64,000 nucleotides of DNA from Candidatus Woesearchaeota archaeon. GTDB lineage: Archaea; Nanoarchaeota; Nanoarchaeia; Woesearchaeales; JAGVZT01. A program made the position numbers and the translations under genes. This document shows, in pieces, positions 32,571-41,827 of this stretch (its first letter is position 1; each line of letters begins with the position of its first letter). The stretch is from NCBI GenBank assembly GCA_017608295.1, contig JAFCGF010000004.1, positions 154,497 through 218,496 of the forward strand. The letters run 5' to 3'. The notes beneath the pieces were generated by a model. It saw nothing but the letters and a program-made list of their open reading frames with translations. It did not search any database and was not told the origin of the DNA.

Positions 32571-34498
32571 GAGGTTAATGCACACCTGCCGTCGGAGCAC
32601 ACTCTGCCAGCAGGGCAAGAAGTCTGGGTCCAGTTGCGGCCATTCCCAGTGCAGAACTGCTCCATCACAACACTATCTGAGACACAGCTGTCGAACCACA
32701 TATGATTCTCTGACTTCGGCGGGCAGAAGGGGCACTCGCGAATCTCAACCCTTCCAAAATCGTATTTATTCATCCCGCCGTCGCTGTCATAGCAAAGGCT
32801 CAGCTCATCTATATCCTCGTGCCTGCCCTCCTCGAGGTATATCTGGATATCGCTTAGGTTATCCGCGTCAAGGCATTCACCCTTATAGCACATGTCCTGG
32901 AGGCAGGACTGCGACCTGACCTCAGGAAAATTCTCAGCCGAACAGTCAAACTCGTACACGTTCCCCAGATAACAGTCCTCAGTATACTGAGTGTGGTTGC
33001 ACGCCTCGCACGCCTTGAAGTAGAGCGATTCCTGCTCGTCTCCGGGAGAGATGCTGTAGGCCAGGCGATGCTTATAGCACACCTGCCCGCTCTTGTTCAG
33101 GTCATACATAATCTTGTAAGGGGAGTCATCCTCCTTGCGCAGCATCGCCGCAGTGTCTCCTGTCGGTGAGTTGACGCATTCTCCATTTGAACAGTAATTA
33201 TAGCCCATTTCAGGGCAGCTCTCCTCCCTCACCTTTCGAAAGCGGCCTGTACAATACTGCTCCTGCACTATACCAGACGTAAGGCAGATATCAGCATAGC
33301 TCTTTGAATCGCACGTGAGACAGGGCTTCACAGTGACTGTCCCGCCTATGTGTGCGTTGTCTCCACCATCAGAGTCAACACATAACGCAGGGGATTTCAT
33401 CCGCTCCAGCTCAAGAGCCAGAGCATCTTCAGATACTGCCGCCCTGCAGGCCCCATGGAAGCACACGTCATCCCCTGTGCAGAATATTTCCTTCATCTCA
33501 AGCTCATCTGCTTCGCACCAGAACTCGAGTACTGTGTTGGAAGATAGGCAGAAGTCTTCAAAGCGCTCATCCCCCAACACTACAATCCCTCTCTCCCCTG
33601 TCTTCATGCCATTATCGCTCTCATAGCACGAGAGATTTCTGGAAGACAACGCGAGGAAGCGCTCAGCGCTGTTCTGCCCGGAAAAAGTCAAGCTCTTAGA
33701 GGTGTCCCTCACGCAGGCGCCCTCAAAGCATATCCTGTTCAACGCAAGGCAGTCTATCATCTCGGATTTCAGGAGATTGCCGCCCTCACAATCCCATTCG
33801 ATGAGTGTGTATTTTCCCTCACAGCTATCATATACATGCCCCACATCACAATCCGCACAATCCTTTACCGAAATCATCTGAGAGACAAGCACATTAGCAG
33901 CACCGGAAGATGCGCAGCTTTCAACCAATTTGCCATCAGGCTCACCAACGAAGACAGACTCTTCCTCTTGTGGGGGCTCGTACAAGGGAATCAGCTCATA
34001 GGGCTCCTTCTCAGGATTATATCCTCTTTTCAGCCACCAGAGCTTCAATCCGTGGAAAAAGCCCACAGCGTCATACTCCAGGCTTCCCTCCTCAATAGCA
34101 GAAAGCAGGCCAATCCTGCCGGTGGCAAGCTCATAGAAGGCCTCTTCAGTCAGGTACACATAGAGTGTGGGCTCAGACACCTCATTCACGAAATCTTCGA
34201 CGACCAGCCCAGACTCAAACACAAAGCTATGCGAGCCGACAATATCCCATGTGCCTCTGCCCTGCACCCCCTCTACACGCTCATAGAAATACACAATCAC
34301 GCGCTCATCTTCCAGTGCAGTGAGCAGCAGTTCAGGAAATAATGGCGCATGCGCATTGTATCCCTCAATCAGCAGATTATAATTAACATCCCCACTGAAG
34401 CCTTCCCACACCTGGCCTTCATCCCCGCTCACAACAGAGGGGAGTATCATCAGGCAAAGCAGAAGCAAGAGCGCGCCCCTCATCCTGGAGACAGCCAT
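32567..34498 (-). CDS. Secreted protein with about five tandem Cys-rich DSDGG modules
   Basis: 643 residues with a signal peptide (MAVSRMRG then LLLLLCLMILP, cleavage after VVSG). Residues 30-190 form a globular domain; about 190-640 are tandem modules of 75-90 residues with a recurring order: C-x-DSDGG (or variant), a C-x-x-C pair, D-x-C, a Cys after V-x-E-x-x, then C...C..G.C. Paired Cys should make disulfides. Such modules are common in DPANN surface proteins. It probably sits on the cell surface as an adhesin or coat component. ATG 34498 fits its TATA box and avoids overlap with the oligosaccharyltransferase gene. Confidence 0.8.
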   Translation of the reverse strand: MAVSRMRGALLLLLCLMILPSVVSGDEGQVWEGFSGDVNYNLLIEGYNAHAPLFPELLLTALEDERVIVYFYERVEGVQGRGTWDIVGSHSFVFESGLVVEDFVNEVSEPTLYVYLTEEAFYELATGRIGLLSAIEEGSLEYDAVGFFHGLKLWWLKRGYNPEKEPYELIPLYEPPQEEESVFVGEPDGKLVESCASSGAANVLVSQMISVKDCADCDVGHVYDSCEGKYTLIEWDCEGGNLLKSEMIDCLALNRICFEGACVRDTSKSLTFSGQNSAERFLALSSRNLSCYESDNGMKTGERGIVVLGDERFEDFCLSSNTVLEFWCEADELEMKEIFCTGDDVCFHGACRAAVSEDALALELERMKSPALCVDSDGGDNAHIGGTVTVKPCLTCDSKSYADICLTSGIVQEQYCTGRFRKVREESCPEMGYNYCSNGECVNSPTGDTAAMLRKEDDSPYKIMYDLNKSGQVCYKHRLAYSISPGDEQESLYFKACEACNHTQYTEDCYLGNVYEFDCSAENFPEVRSQSCLQDMCYKGECLDADNLSDIQIYLEEGRHEDIDELSLCYDSDGGMNKYDFGRVEIRECPFCPPKSENHMWFDSCVSDSVVMEQFCTGNGRNWTQTSCPAGRVCSDGRCALTS

Positions 34499-34520
34499 GA
34501 TATGCACAAGGGAGCATTCA

Positions 34521-34530
34521 CATTTAAAAC
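34521..34530 (-). promoter_or_regulatory. TATA box of the Cys-rich secreted protein gene
   Basis: GTTTTAAATG centred 27 nt before ATG 34498; it decides the start. Confidence 0.55.
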
Positions 34531-34536
34531 CTGCGG

Positions 34537-36600
34537 TCACGAGACAGCAGGACCGTACAGCACAGTGCCGTCAACAGACAGCAGAGGGGTCAATCCCTGG
34601 ATATCCCGAAGGGTGAGCATACGGACCATGTTCGAGTCGCAGAGGTTCCTGTTGAAAAAAAACATCCTCTTCTCCCCAGAAGGCGCGGCCCGCAGGTAAA
34701 GGCAGCCAACGCCCTCGGGATGGATAGTCTGGTAGACACCTCCGTCCGGCTCAACAAGGAAAACGGAGAGAGGCAGGGCATTCTCCTCATAAAGATTAAG
34801 GTAGAAAGCCTCAGCATTTTCCTCTGAGACACTAACATAATAATTCTGGTCAAGGCGATAGAGTGTCAAGTTACCTTTTTGCCTTACCTCCAGGTTAGCA
34901 AGTTCCGCGAACCCAAGCCCGGGGACTTCCACAAGTCCATGAAGGCTCAGAATCCTGGTAATATCCTCCTCGCGAAGCAGCACATAAAAAAGAGCTTCAG
35001 CTTCTCCAGACTCATCGCCGGGGTCAAAGGTTTCGTCGCTCAAGAAGAAGCGTGTCGTCCTCCCAATACGGTCTATATCCTGGGCACCTGCAGATGAGGT
35101 GTAGGTCGCAACACTAGAATGCCATTGCACGAGGCCTCCCAAGTCCCACATCGTCACAACGCACGCATCGTCAGGAAGCACCCCGTCAAGAGAACCAAGC
35201 ATGTCAACAAAGCCCTTAGAACTCATGGGAATGAGCCATCTGCTTGACTGCTGGAGAGCATGGGCAGCTGAGACCACAACGACAAAAACCACGCAGAGTA
35301 CAAGGACACGCTTCCACTGTATGAGTTCCACCAAAAGTAGTGCCAAAAGCATTATGAGCGGGAGTGAAGAGATGAAGACGAACCGCCTGAAGAAGAGCAT
35401 GAGCGCAACGCTTGCCAAGAGCCAGCCCAGCAGAAAGGCACGGCGCTCATCAAAACGGATGAAAAGCATAAAGCCTGCCGGAATGAACAACAGGGCCAGT
35501 GGCCCGAATCCGACGAGCACATCTTGAAGCCCAAGGGGTTGGAGTTCAGAGACTGTAGAGAAGAATCCCCCACCTAAATTAAGAAACTGGTCCGGAGTGA
35601 GATAACTTATGCCATCCTGGAAGAAAACAAAGAGAAGTGTGAACAAAACAGTGATTACTACAAGCACAGTCCAGCGCACGATGTCCGAAGGGGAATGCCT
35701 GATCAGCCACTCAGGTAGTGAAATAGTACGCTTCCATATGGAAGCCCAGGTGGCGAGCAGTGCTACCAACATAGCGCCGGGGAGCCACCACCATAGCAAA
35801 AAGAGATGGCCCTGTCCTGTTTGAGGTGTAAGGAACAAAGACATCAGGTAAAAAAATGAACTCGCACAAAGTGTAATCAGGGCGCATCCGGGAGGCGTGC
35901 TTAAATGAGTCATCCATTTTCTTGTTTTTGAGGAGGATTTATGCCTCTTCCCCATAAACAAGAACCATTTCATAACTAGGGCCGCGAGCAGCGCCATCCA
36001 GTACATCACGACAAGGAAGAAGAAGCCGTTCCAGAGCAGAGAAGTTATCCCAAGCATACAGCCAGACAAGATGGAACCCCTTTTTTCTCCGCTCTCAGAC
36101 TCAAAGATGCCTATGCCAAAATACAGCGCGAGAAGGAAGAAAGGCAATGCGAGGTGCTCTGGCTTGAACGTGAGGGCAGCGGAGCGTTGGATATGGCTGA
36201 AGCTCACTGAAAGGACAAATATTGTGATGAGCGCAACCTCATTTGAAAAAAGGCGTTTGACAAGAAGATAACCTGCGATGACAGTCAGCAGGACAGAGGT
36301 AAGAACAGTGAGCACTATGGCTGTCTTCACAGAGAATGCGAACGATAACAACCAAGGGACAAAGTACATCCCGCGGGGCGCTCCCTCAAAAAGGCCCCAG
36401 GGGCAGCGCGCCAAGGAATTATGGTTAGTGAGTTTTCCTGTCTCGTGGGCTTGGCGCACAACAGCAGCGTGAAAGAATGAATCGGGCCCGAGGAATTCTC
36501 CATGCAGAAGGGGATACGAGCGCATGGCAAGCGCAAGCAATAGTGCGATGACAAGCAGTATAAATACAATCTTGCCATGCCAAGCCCTCTCGGAGGCCAT
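34537..36600 (-). CDS. STT3/AglB-like oligosaccharyltransferase, divergent
   Basis: 687 residues from ATG 36600 (earlier in-frame starts overlap the upstream gene). About 11-13 membrane helices precede a C-terminal soluble domain. GPDSFFH at 38-44 occupies the place of the first-loop acidic motif of GT-C enzymes, and MWDLGG near residue 483 stands where STT3 proteins have WWDYG; SSATYT-like residues follow. It would transfer a lipid-linked glycan to Asn in secreted proteins. The WWDYG change makes substrate or even activity uncertain; it could be another GT-C transferase. It is last in a glycosyltransferase row. Confidence 0.75.
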   Translation of the reverse strand: MASERAWHGKIVFILLVIALLLALAMRSYPLLHGEFLGPDSFFHAAVVRQAHETGKLTNHNSLARCPWGLFEGAPRGMYFVPWLLSFAFSVKTAIVLTVLTSVLLTVIAGYLLVKRLFSNEVALITIFVLSVSFSHIQRSAALTFKPEHLALPFFLLALYFGIGIFESESGEKRGSILSGCMLGITSLLWNGFFFLVVMYWMALLAALVMKWFLFMGKRHKSSSKTRKWMTHLSTPPGCALITLCASSFFYLMSLFLTPQTGQGHLFLLWWWLPGAMLVALLATWASIWKRTISLPEWLIRHSPSDIVRWTVLVVITVLFTLLFVFFQDGISYLTPDQFLNLGGGFFSTVSELQPLGLQDVLVGFGPLALLFIPAGFMLFIRFDERRAFLLGWLLASVALMLFFRRFVFISSLPLIMLLALLLVELIQWKRVLVLCVVFVVVVSAAHALQQSSRWLIPMSSKGFVDMLGSLDGVLPDDACVVTMWDLGGLVQWHSSVATYTSSAGAQDIDRIGRTTRFFLSDETFDPGDESGEAEALFYVLLREEDITRILSLHGLVEVPGLGFAELANLEVRQKGNLTLYRLDQNYYVSVSEENAEAFYLNLYEENALPLSVFLVEPDGGVYQTIHPEGVGCLYLRAAPSGEKRMFFFNRNLCDSNMVRMLTLRDIQGLTPLLSVDGTVLYGPAVS

Positions 36601-36625
36601 CCCACCGAGAACGAGACACAGAGCT

Positions 36626-38113
36626 TTAAGAATCTTGCGAGTAAATGCGTTCAATATGCTTTGCATGTGCCGCGGCATCAAGCTTCGCAGGTTTTGCCTT
36701 ATTTCTCCGGACTGCCATCACCTGGGATAATGCCTCGCTCAGCTCGACATCAGAGGGTAGCGCATCTTTTGGGCCATAGAGCCAGCCGTGCGCTACACGC
36801 GAGACACCATCATCACCAGATGAATCGCCGAGAAGTTCAGGCATCCCTCCAAGGCGCGGAGCCAGGACTGGGATGCCTGCTGCGACTGCTTCGTGAATCA
36901 CAATAGGAGAATTCTCAGCCCAGCGCGACGGAACAACAAGCACGTCGAGTGAGGAGAGCACACGGGAAAGCTCCCTCTGCTCAAATCTGCCTTCGAATGA
37001 GATTTTGTCCACGATAAGAGGCGCGGGAATCGCGGAGAGCGCATGAAGCTCCTTCAAGTAGCCTGGAATAGGGGCAGGTCCATAAAGCGAGAGCATGGGC
37101 AGTTTTTTTGCCGTACCTTTTGCCATCAGTCCCACTACCATCTGCCTGAAGGCGGAAAGCAGATGGTGTGCGCCCTTATGCGGAACGAGCTGGCCTATGA
37201 AGCCGAACGTGAACTGCTTGCCTGAGCCTTTGCCTGATTTTTTGCCTGAGCTTTTTTTCAAAGCGTTAGGAGCGTGTATCACTGTGGGAATTGTCTCAAC
37301 ATTCTTCTCGATGCCTCGGCGTGCCATCCAGCCCTCATACCACAATGCGAGATGCTTTGATGGAGCGATGAGGCTATCAGCAGAAGATAGCGCAGCGAGC
37401 ATCTCCCTCTCACGATTGAGAAAGAACCACGCGTTCGCGAGCTGCCTCTTGCCCGGGCTGTCCCCACCGGAGCGCTCGAAACGAGATTCAGGCAGGCGGG
37501 AGAAGATAAAGCGAAGCGGACTCGACAGCATGGAGCCTGCTGTCCGGGAGACCGCGCGCATCGCCCGTGGAACAAGGCCTGACTGTTCGATGCAGCCCAT
37601 ACACTTCAGCTCCTTTGGTCCTGAGCACAGCTGTCCATCAGGCTTGCGCAGCACTCCCTTGTAGCAGGCATACCAATAGTCATGCAGCGTCAGTACTATC
37701 TTAATGCGGGGGAAGCGCTCTTTCAGCTGCGAGATTGTCCTCACTGAGAGCCAGTAGAGCTGATGGATGTGAACAACATCAGGGGAGAAGTCCTGCACTG
37801 CCTCCATAATGCGCTCCTCAACATCTACATTGAACGCAGTCCAGTACAGGGAATTGCGATTGGGATTTGTCACCTTATAGACCTGAAGAGAACGCGCTTT
37901 CTTTGATGTGCGTGATGTGTTTGGAACCCACTCTACCAGGTTCAGCCTGTCTCTGATAAGCCGGCACCGTGCTCCCTGAGGGAGGATAAGAGGGTACAGT
38001 GCTGCGACATCATGCCCCTGCGAGAGCTGCGAGGACGCGAGGTGCAGCACATAATGCTCAGTCCCTCCAATGCCCTGGGGAGGAAAGCTGTGCAGCACAT
38101 GAAGGATTCTCAT
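36626..38113 (-). CDS. Glycosyltransferase family 4
   Basis: 495 residues, GT-B fold. N-terminal GIGGTEHYVLHLA and DVVHIHQLYWLS; C-terminal GFIGQLVPHKGAHHLL and the EX7E region PSRWAENSPIVIHEAVAAGIPVLAPRLGGMPE are typical of retaining GT4 enzymes. A Cys-rich insert (GPKELKCMGCIEQ) near residue 160 may bind metal, a feature of some GT4 proteins. The start overlaps the preceding GT2 stop in an ATGA junction. Confidence 0.92.
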   Translation of the reverse strand: MRILHVLHSFPPQGIGGTEHYVLHLASSQLSQGHDVAALYPLILPQGARCRLIRDRLNLVEWVPNTSRTSKKARSLQVYKVTNPNRNSLYWTAFNVDVEERIMEAVQDFSPDVVHIHQLYWLSVRTISQLKERFPRIKIVLTLHDYWYACYKGVLRKPDGQLCSGPKELKCMGCIEQSGLVPRAMRAVSRTAGSMLSSPLRFIFSRLPESRFERSGGDSPGKRQLANAWFFLNREREMLAALSSADSLIAPSKHLALWYEGWMARRGIEKNVETIPTVIHAPNALKKSSGKKSGKGSGKQFTFGFIGQLVPHKGAHHLLSAFRQMVVGLMAKGTAKKLPMLSLYGPAPIPGYLKELHALSAIPAPLIVDKISFEGRFEQRELSRVLSSLDVLVVPSRWAENSPIVIHEAVAAGIPVLAPRLGGMPELLGDSSGDDGVSRVAHGWLYGPKDALPSDVELSEALSQVMAVRRNKAKPAKLDAAAHAKHIERIYSQDS

Positions 38114-39072
38114 CGCTTTGACTCCTTGGTGCCGAGCCACTGGCCAAGACCCTGCGCAAATCTATAAGGGACACTTCTCGCGAGCGCGCCGAGCTTCCGT
38201 CCAAGCGGAGAGCTGCTGATGAATGTGAATCCTGCGTCCTGGGTCGCGTTGTGCACTGCGTGGAGCGGCACACTGGCAAGATGTTTCCTGCCACGGAAGC
38301 CGAGCATCGCCCTCAGCCTAACGTCCTGCCGCTCCCGCTCAAACACGCCTCTGAGCGCATAGTCATGGGTGTGCAGCACAACAGATTCAGGCATGAAGGC
38401 AATCTTATAGCCCTTGCTGCATATTCCCTGCGACCAGCAAAGGTCCTCACCAAAACCCGGGGGCACGTCTCTCTTATCGCCAAGCGCGTTTTCGTAGGCG
38501 TCAGCAAATTTCAGCTTCTTCCAGGCGCTTCGCTTCACGCAGGCGCTCACATGATGATAATAGCAGTCGCGAGCGCTCTCTGAGGTAAATACCTTCAGCT
38601 TTTCTGATGCTGCGTCATCCATGAGCACGTCCCGCTGGCTCAGCGGACTCGCGTCGAGCCGGGGCAGTATCCTGCTGTAGCTCGCAGCCAGCTTCAACTC
38701 CCCTTTGATAGTGAAGGGCGCGAGCAGCGACTCCAACCATACAGCATCAGCAGGCATTGCGTCCTGGACCAGAAGGACCGCGAAGCGCGTCCTGCATAAT
38801 GAAAGGGCGAAGTCGCGCGTGCGCGCATGATGAAATTCTTCTTTTGGAATAGTGAGCAGCCTGATGAGCCTTTCTGCCCCTGCGATGCGAATCGTCTCCT
38901 CTACCTGCTCCACAGTCTTATCTGTCGAACTGCTATCCACAACAAGAATCTTCGAGACCGGCATCCGCTGGAACATCACCCCACGAAGAACTTCACTAAT
39001 AGTGGCAGCCCCGTTGTACGTGGGAATAACCACAGTCACAGATGGACGGTTGCTCTTTACTCGTTTGGACAT
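38110..39072 (-). CDS. Glycosyltransferase family 2
   Basis: 320 residues, GT-A fold. VTVVIPTYNGAATI, VVDSSSTDKT and RTRDFALSLC at the nucleotide-sugar site; VQDAMP replaces the usual DxD; GFGEDLCWSQ is the acceptor-side ED. The layout is that of rhamnosyl-type cytosolic GT2 enzymes. The C-terminus has a short hydrophobic/basic region that may touch the membrane. ATG 39072 fits the TATA box. Confidence 0.9.
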   Translation of the reverse strand: MSKRVKSNRPSVTVVIPTYNGAATISEVLRGVMFQRMPVSKILVVDSSSTDKTVEQVEETIRIAGAERLIRLLTIPKEEFHHARTRDFALSLCRTRFAVLLVQDAMPADAVWLESLLAPFTIKGELKLAASYSRILPRLDASPLSQRDVLMDDAASEKLKVFTSESARDCYYHHVSACVKRSAWKKLKFADAYENALGDKRDVPPGFGEDLCWSQGICSKGYKIAFMPESVVLHTHDYALRGVFERERQDVRLRAMLGFRGRKHLASVPLHAVHNATQDAGFTFISSSPLGRKLGALARSVPYRFAQGLGQWLGTKESKR

Positions 39073-39094
39073 TGTGCTCACAATTGATGGTATT

Positions 39095-39103
39095 GAATAT
39101 AGT
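39095..39103 (-). promoter_or_regulatory. TATA box of the GT2 gene
   Basis: ACTATATTC centred 27 nt before ATG 39072. Confidence 0.5.
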
Positions 39104-39111
39104 CTCTAAAA

Positions 39112-40293
39112 TCAGGCGAGGAAGCGCTCATATGTCTTCTCGAGCCGCTTCACCAGCATGCTCCAGTCGTACTGCTCATGGCAGAGTGCAAATGCTGCCC
39201 TGCCCAGCCTTTTAGCCACATCCTTCTTCCTCAAGATCTCAACAATCGCCTTTGAAAAATCATCCACTGTCGAGCGGACAAGGGCATGCTCACCATCGTG
39301 CAGGTGAAAGGCACGGCTCGCGTGCGGGCTCGCCACAATCGCCTTTGATGCAGCCATGTACTCGAGCATCTTCAGGGGAGTTCCGGTTCCCTTTCTAAGA
39401 GGAGCGACACACACAGACGCCCCCAGCAAGTAGGGCTTCACATCATCAACAGCCCCCAGAACTCTGACACCTGGTCGGGACTTGAGCCATTCAGGCGGGT
39501 TAGGACCTATGAACACAAACTCAACCCCGCGGTAGAGCTTCTGCACTTTGGGGATTATCTGGTAATTAAGGCGCCACATCGCATCGCGGTTAGGATAATG
39601 GAAGCCTGAGCCGAGAAACACTACAGTCGGATATGAAAACTGCTGGGGCTCTATGCCAGAATAGGAGCTGCAGTCCACGCCGTTCACCATCACCTCAATA
39701 CTTGGTATGAAGCCACCCCTCCTACCCCCGTACAATCCCTCTAAGCGAAGGGCATCTGCCTGCGAGACAGCAAGAGTCAGGTCAGCAAGCTCGACAGCAG
39801 AGCGCTCTGCACTCACTGCTGCCCGCACCTGGCTTGGCGTGTATTCGCCCATTGCCTCCAAATCCAAGGCCGAATCCTGCTCGACGACATGCGAGATGAG
39901 TACAAGCGGAATTTTCATCTTTTTCAGTATGCGGGCTGTGCTCAATAAATAGGGCCTCTCGAGCTGGACAAGGTCAATTCTATGCCTGGCGTGGAGCTTC
40001 AGGGCTTCCTTTAATATGCCTGGGCTGTCCTGCCAGCCGAAGAGCGCACCCACGAGCCTGCGCGCAGGCTTAATCATCCTCTCCTTCTGGGGCACCTCGA
40101 TAACAGTAAGGTTTTCGAGCTCATCATCAGGCACAGTGCGCTTCACGCGCGTGGCAGAGGGATTGTTTGAGGGACCAACTATCCATATAGAATGTCCGCG
40201 GTGCGCCAAGGCCTTTGCCTGGGACAGCACTCGCTGGGCGAAGCCATGATTAGCTGGCAAAGGGCTCTGGTGTGAGAGCACAAGGATGTTCAT
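39112..40293 (-). CDS. Glycosyltransferase family 4
   Basis: 393 residues. N-terminal PLPANHGFAQRVLSQAKALAHRGH (donor/acceptor Rossmann), then VVFLGSGFHYPNRDAMW, FIGPNPPEW and the C-terminal GTPLKMLEYMAASKAIVASPHASRAF, the usual GT4 nucleotide-sugar pocket. Starts four bases inside the preceding GT4 gene (ATGA). Confidence 0.9.
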   Translation of the reverse strand: MNILVLSHQSPLPANHGFAQRVLSQAKALAHRGHSIWIVGPSNNPSATRVKRTVPDDELENLTVIEVPQKERMIKPARRLVGALFGWQDSPGILKEALKLHARHRIDLVQLERPYLLSTARILKKMKIPLVLISHVVEQDSALDLEAMGEYTPSQVRAAVSAERSAVELADLTLAVSQADALRLEGLYGGRRGGFIPSIEVMVNGVDCSSYSGIEPQQFSYPTVVFLGSGFHYPNRDAMWRLNYQIIPKVQKLYRGVEFVFIGPNPPEWLKSRPGVRVLGAVDDVKPYLLGASVCVAPLRKGTGTPLKMLEYMAASKAIVASPHASRAFHLHDGEHALVRSTVDDFSKAIVEILRKKDVAKRLGRAAFALCHEQYDWSMLVKRLEKTYERFLA

Positions 40294-41579
40294 CGCGCAT
40301 CATCCCCTGCATATTTGCCTACATCTCTTCCCGTATGGTTTGACCACACATAATTAAGATATTCGCCAAGGCGATTACCGAGGACTTCTGAGCTGAATAG
40401 TTCTTCAACAAACTTCCTCGCCGACTTGCCAAGACGTTCCATCCTCTGGGGATTGAGGCAGAGTTCCTCGATTTCTGCTGCGAATTCAGAGTGCTCAGCG
40501 ATAATGAGATGTTCGTCATGCATCACCTCAAGCCCTCGGGCCCCGTGCTCAGTACTCACCACAGGCAGGGCTGCTGCGAAGTAGTCGAGCATCTTTATCT
40601 GTATGCCTCCTCCTGCGAAGTTTGGGTTGATGGCAAGGTCAGCCGCGGTGAGCAGCATTTCCAACTTTTCATCATCCACAACGCCGTGCATCACAACATT
40701 ATCAGGCACCTCCTTTGGCTCCGGATGGAAGTCAGGATAATGCGATACGCTGCCTGCGATGTGGAAGTGGAAGTGAGGCATTGCCTCGGCAATAGTGATT
40801 ATCGCCTCGAGCGCCTCGATATTCGGGCGATAGTACGCCCCGACGAAGAATGCGATACGCGCGTCATGCCTGATGTCAAGCGCTTCCCGCGCAGCCTTTT
40901 TCTCAGTATGGGTGCGCTCTTTCTTCAAGGGTACTGAGTTTGGGAGAGGTCGGATTTTATTGGAGTCAGCAGTATAGTGCCTCATGTATTCAATCTCATC
41001 CTCCCTTGAACAGGCGAGCACAAGATGGCTCTTTCCAACAGCAAGGCGCTCGATGCGGCGCACCTCGGCAAGGACGGGCGCGGCGAGCAGCCTCGGCCTG
41101 GAAGCAAGTATCTGCTTGGTGAGGGTATACTCGCAGTTGTGGCCGTCGTAGATAAGCACTTTTCGTTTTCCCTCGCGGCGCGCCCTTGCCGCGGCCTCAA
41201 CAAGGATGGGAAATCCCCAGGGGTGGCTCGCGATGAGGATATCCGCGTCTTCAGCGTGCTTCAGCACTGCCTCGCGATAGGGCTTGTCCCTATGTGCGGC
41301 TATGCTGCTGTACACATCGAATGATTCTTCCTTGAGAATCCTCATCTGCATCTTCCGGATGACTGGAAACACCTTGCTCGGCGCGACAATCACTTCAGCA
41401 AGCCGCCCGCTCACCTTCTTCTCTCGCGGCTCCGTCGCATTGAGGTCTAAGCCTACATAAGTCACATCAAAGCGTTCCGGCAGGTTCGAGAAGAGGTGGA
41501 ATATGCGGTGAGGCCCCCCCCAGCGCACCGGTGTGAGGGGCGCGGTGTCTGTCACGAGCACTTTAAGTGTTTCAGCCAT
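40290..41579 (-). CDS. Glycosyltransferase family 4
   Basis: 429 residues from ATG 41579; a leader with GAGGAG precedes it. VRWGGPHRIFHLFSNL at the N-terminus, YDGHNCEYTL in the middle and FAGGGIQIKMLDYFAAALPVVSTEHGARG in the C-terminal half give a GT4-type GT-B enzyme. It is the first gene of the row ending with the oligosaccharyltransferase (41579 to 34537). Acceptor and donor unknown. Confidence 0.88.
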   Translation of the reverse strand: MAETLKVLVTDTAPLTPVRWGGPHRIFHLFSNLPERFDVTYVGLDLNATEPREKKVSGRLAEVIVAPSKVFPVIRKMQMRILKEESFDVYSSIAAHRDKPYREAVLKHAEDADILIASHPWGFPILVEAAARARREGKRKVLIYDGHNCEYTLTKQILASRPRLLAAPVLAEVRRIERLAVGKSHLVLACSREDEIEYMRHYTADSNKIRPLPNSVPLKKERTHTEKKAAREALDIRHDARIAFFVGAYYRPNIEALEAIITIAEAMPHFHFHIAGSVSHYPDFHPEPKEVPDNVVMHGVVDDEKLEMLLTAADLAINPNFAGGGIQIKMLDYFAAALPVVSTEHGARGLEVMHDEHLIIAEHSEFAAEIEELCLNPQRMERLGKSARKFVEELFSSEVLGNRLGEYLNYVWSNHTGRDVGKYAGDDAR

Positions 41580-41630
41580 TTGTATTCTTCTCCTCAATCC
41601 CCAACTGAACAAAAGATATGAACTGCCGGT

Positions 41631-41640
41631 GATATAAATG
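41631..41640 (-). promoter_or_regulatory. TATA box of the glycosyltransferase row
   Basis: CATTTATATC; predicted start near 41609, a 30-nt leader. Confidence 0.45.
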
Positions 41641-41793
41641 ATTTTCGAGATTATACTCTTGTGCAGGGCTCTTCCTCATCATCCGCGGGAATCATATGCT
41701 CAAGAGGGGATGGAACCCAGATCTCGTGGAGAAGGAGTTGAGGCGGTTCATACATTTTAGACTTCTGACCCCTTCAGTGATGAACACGACAGA

Positions 41794-41801
41794 TTTTAAT
41801 A
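41794..41801 (+). promoter_or_regulatory. TATA box of the first SGNH gene
   Basis: TTTTAATA centred about 30 nt before ATG 41828; it argues against the in-frame starts at 41696 and 41780. Confidence 0.45.
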
Positions 41802-41827
41802 GAGCACCCATCATTTCAGGGGTTGTA

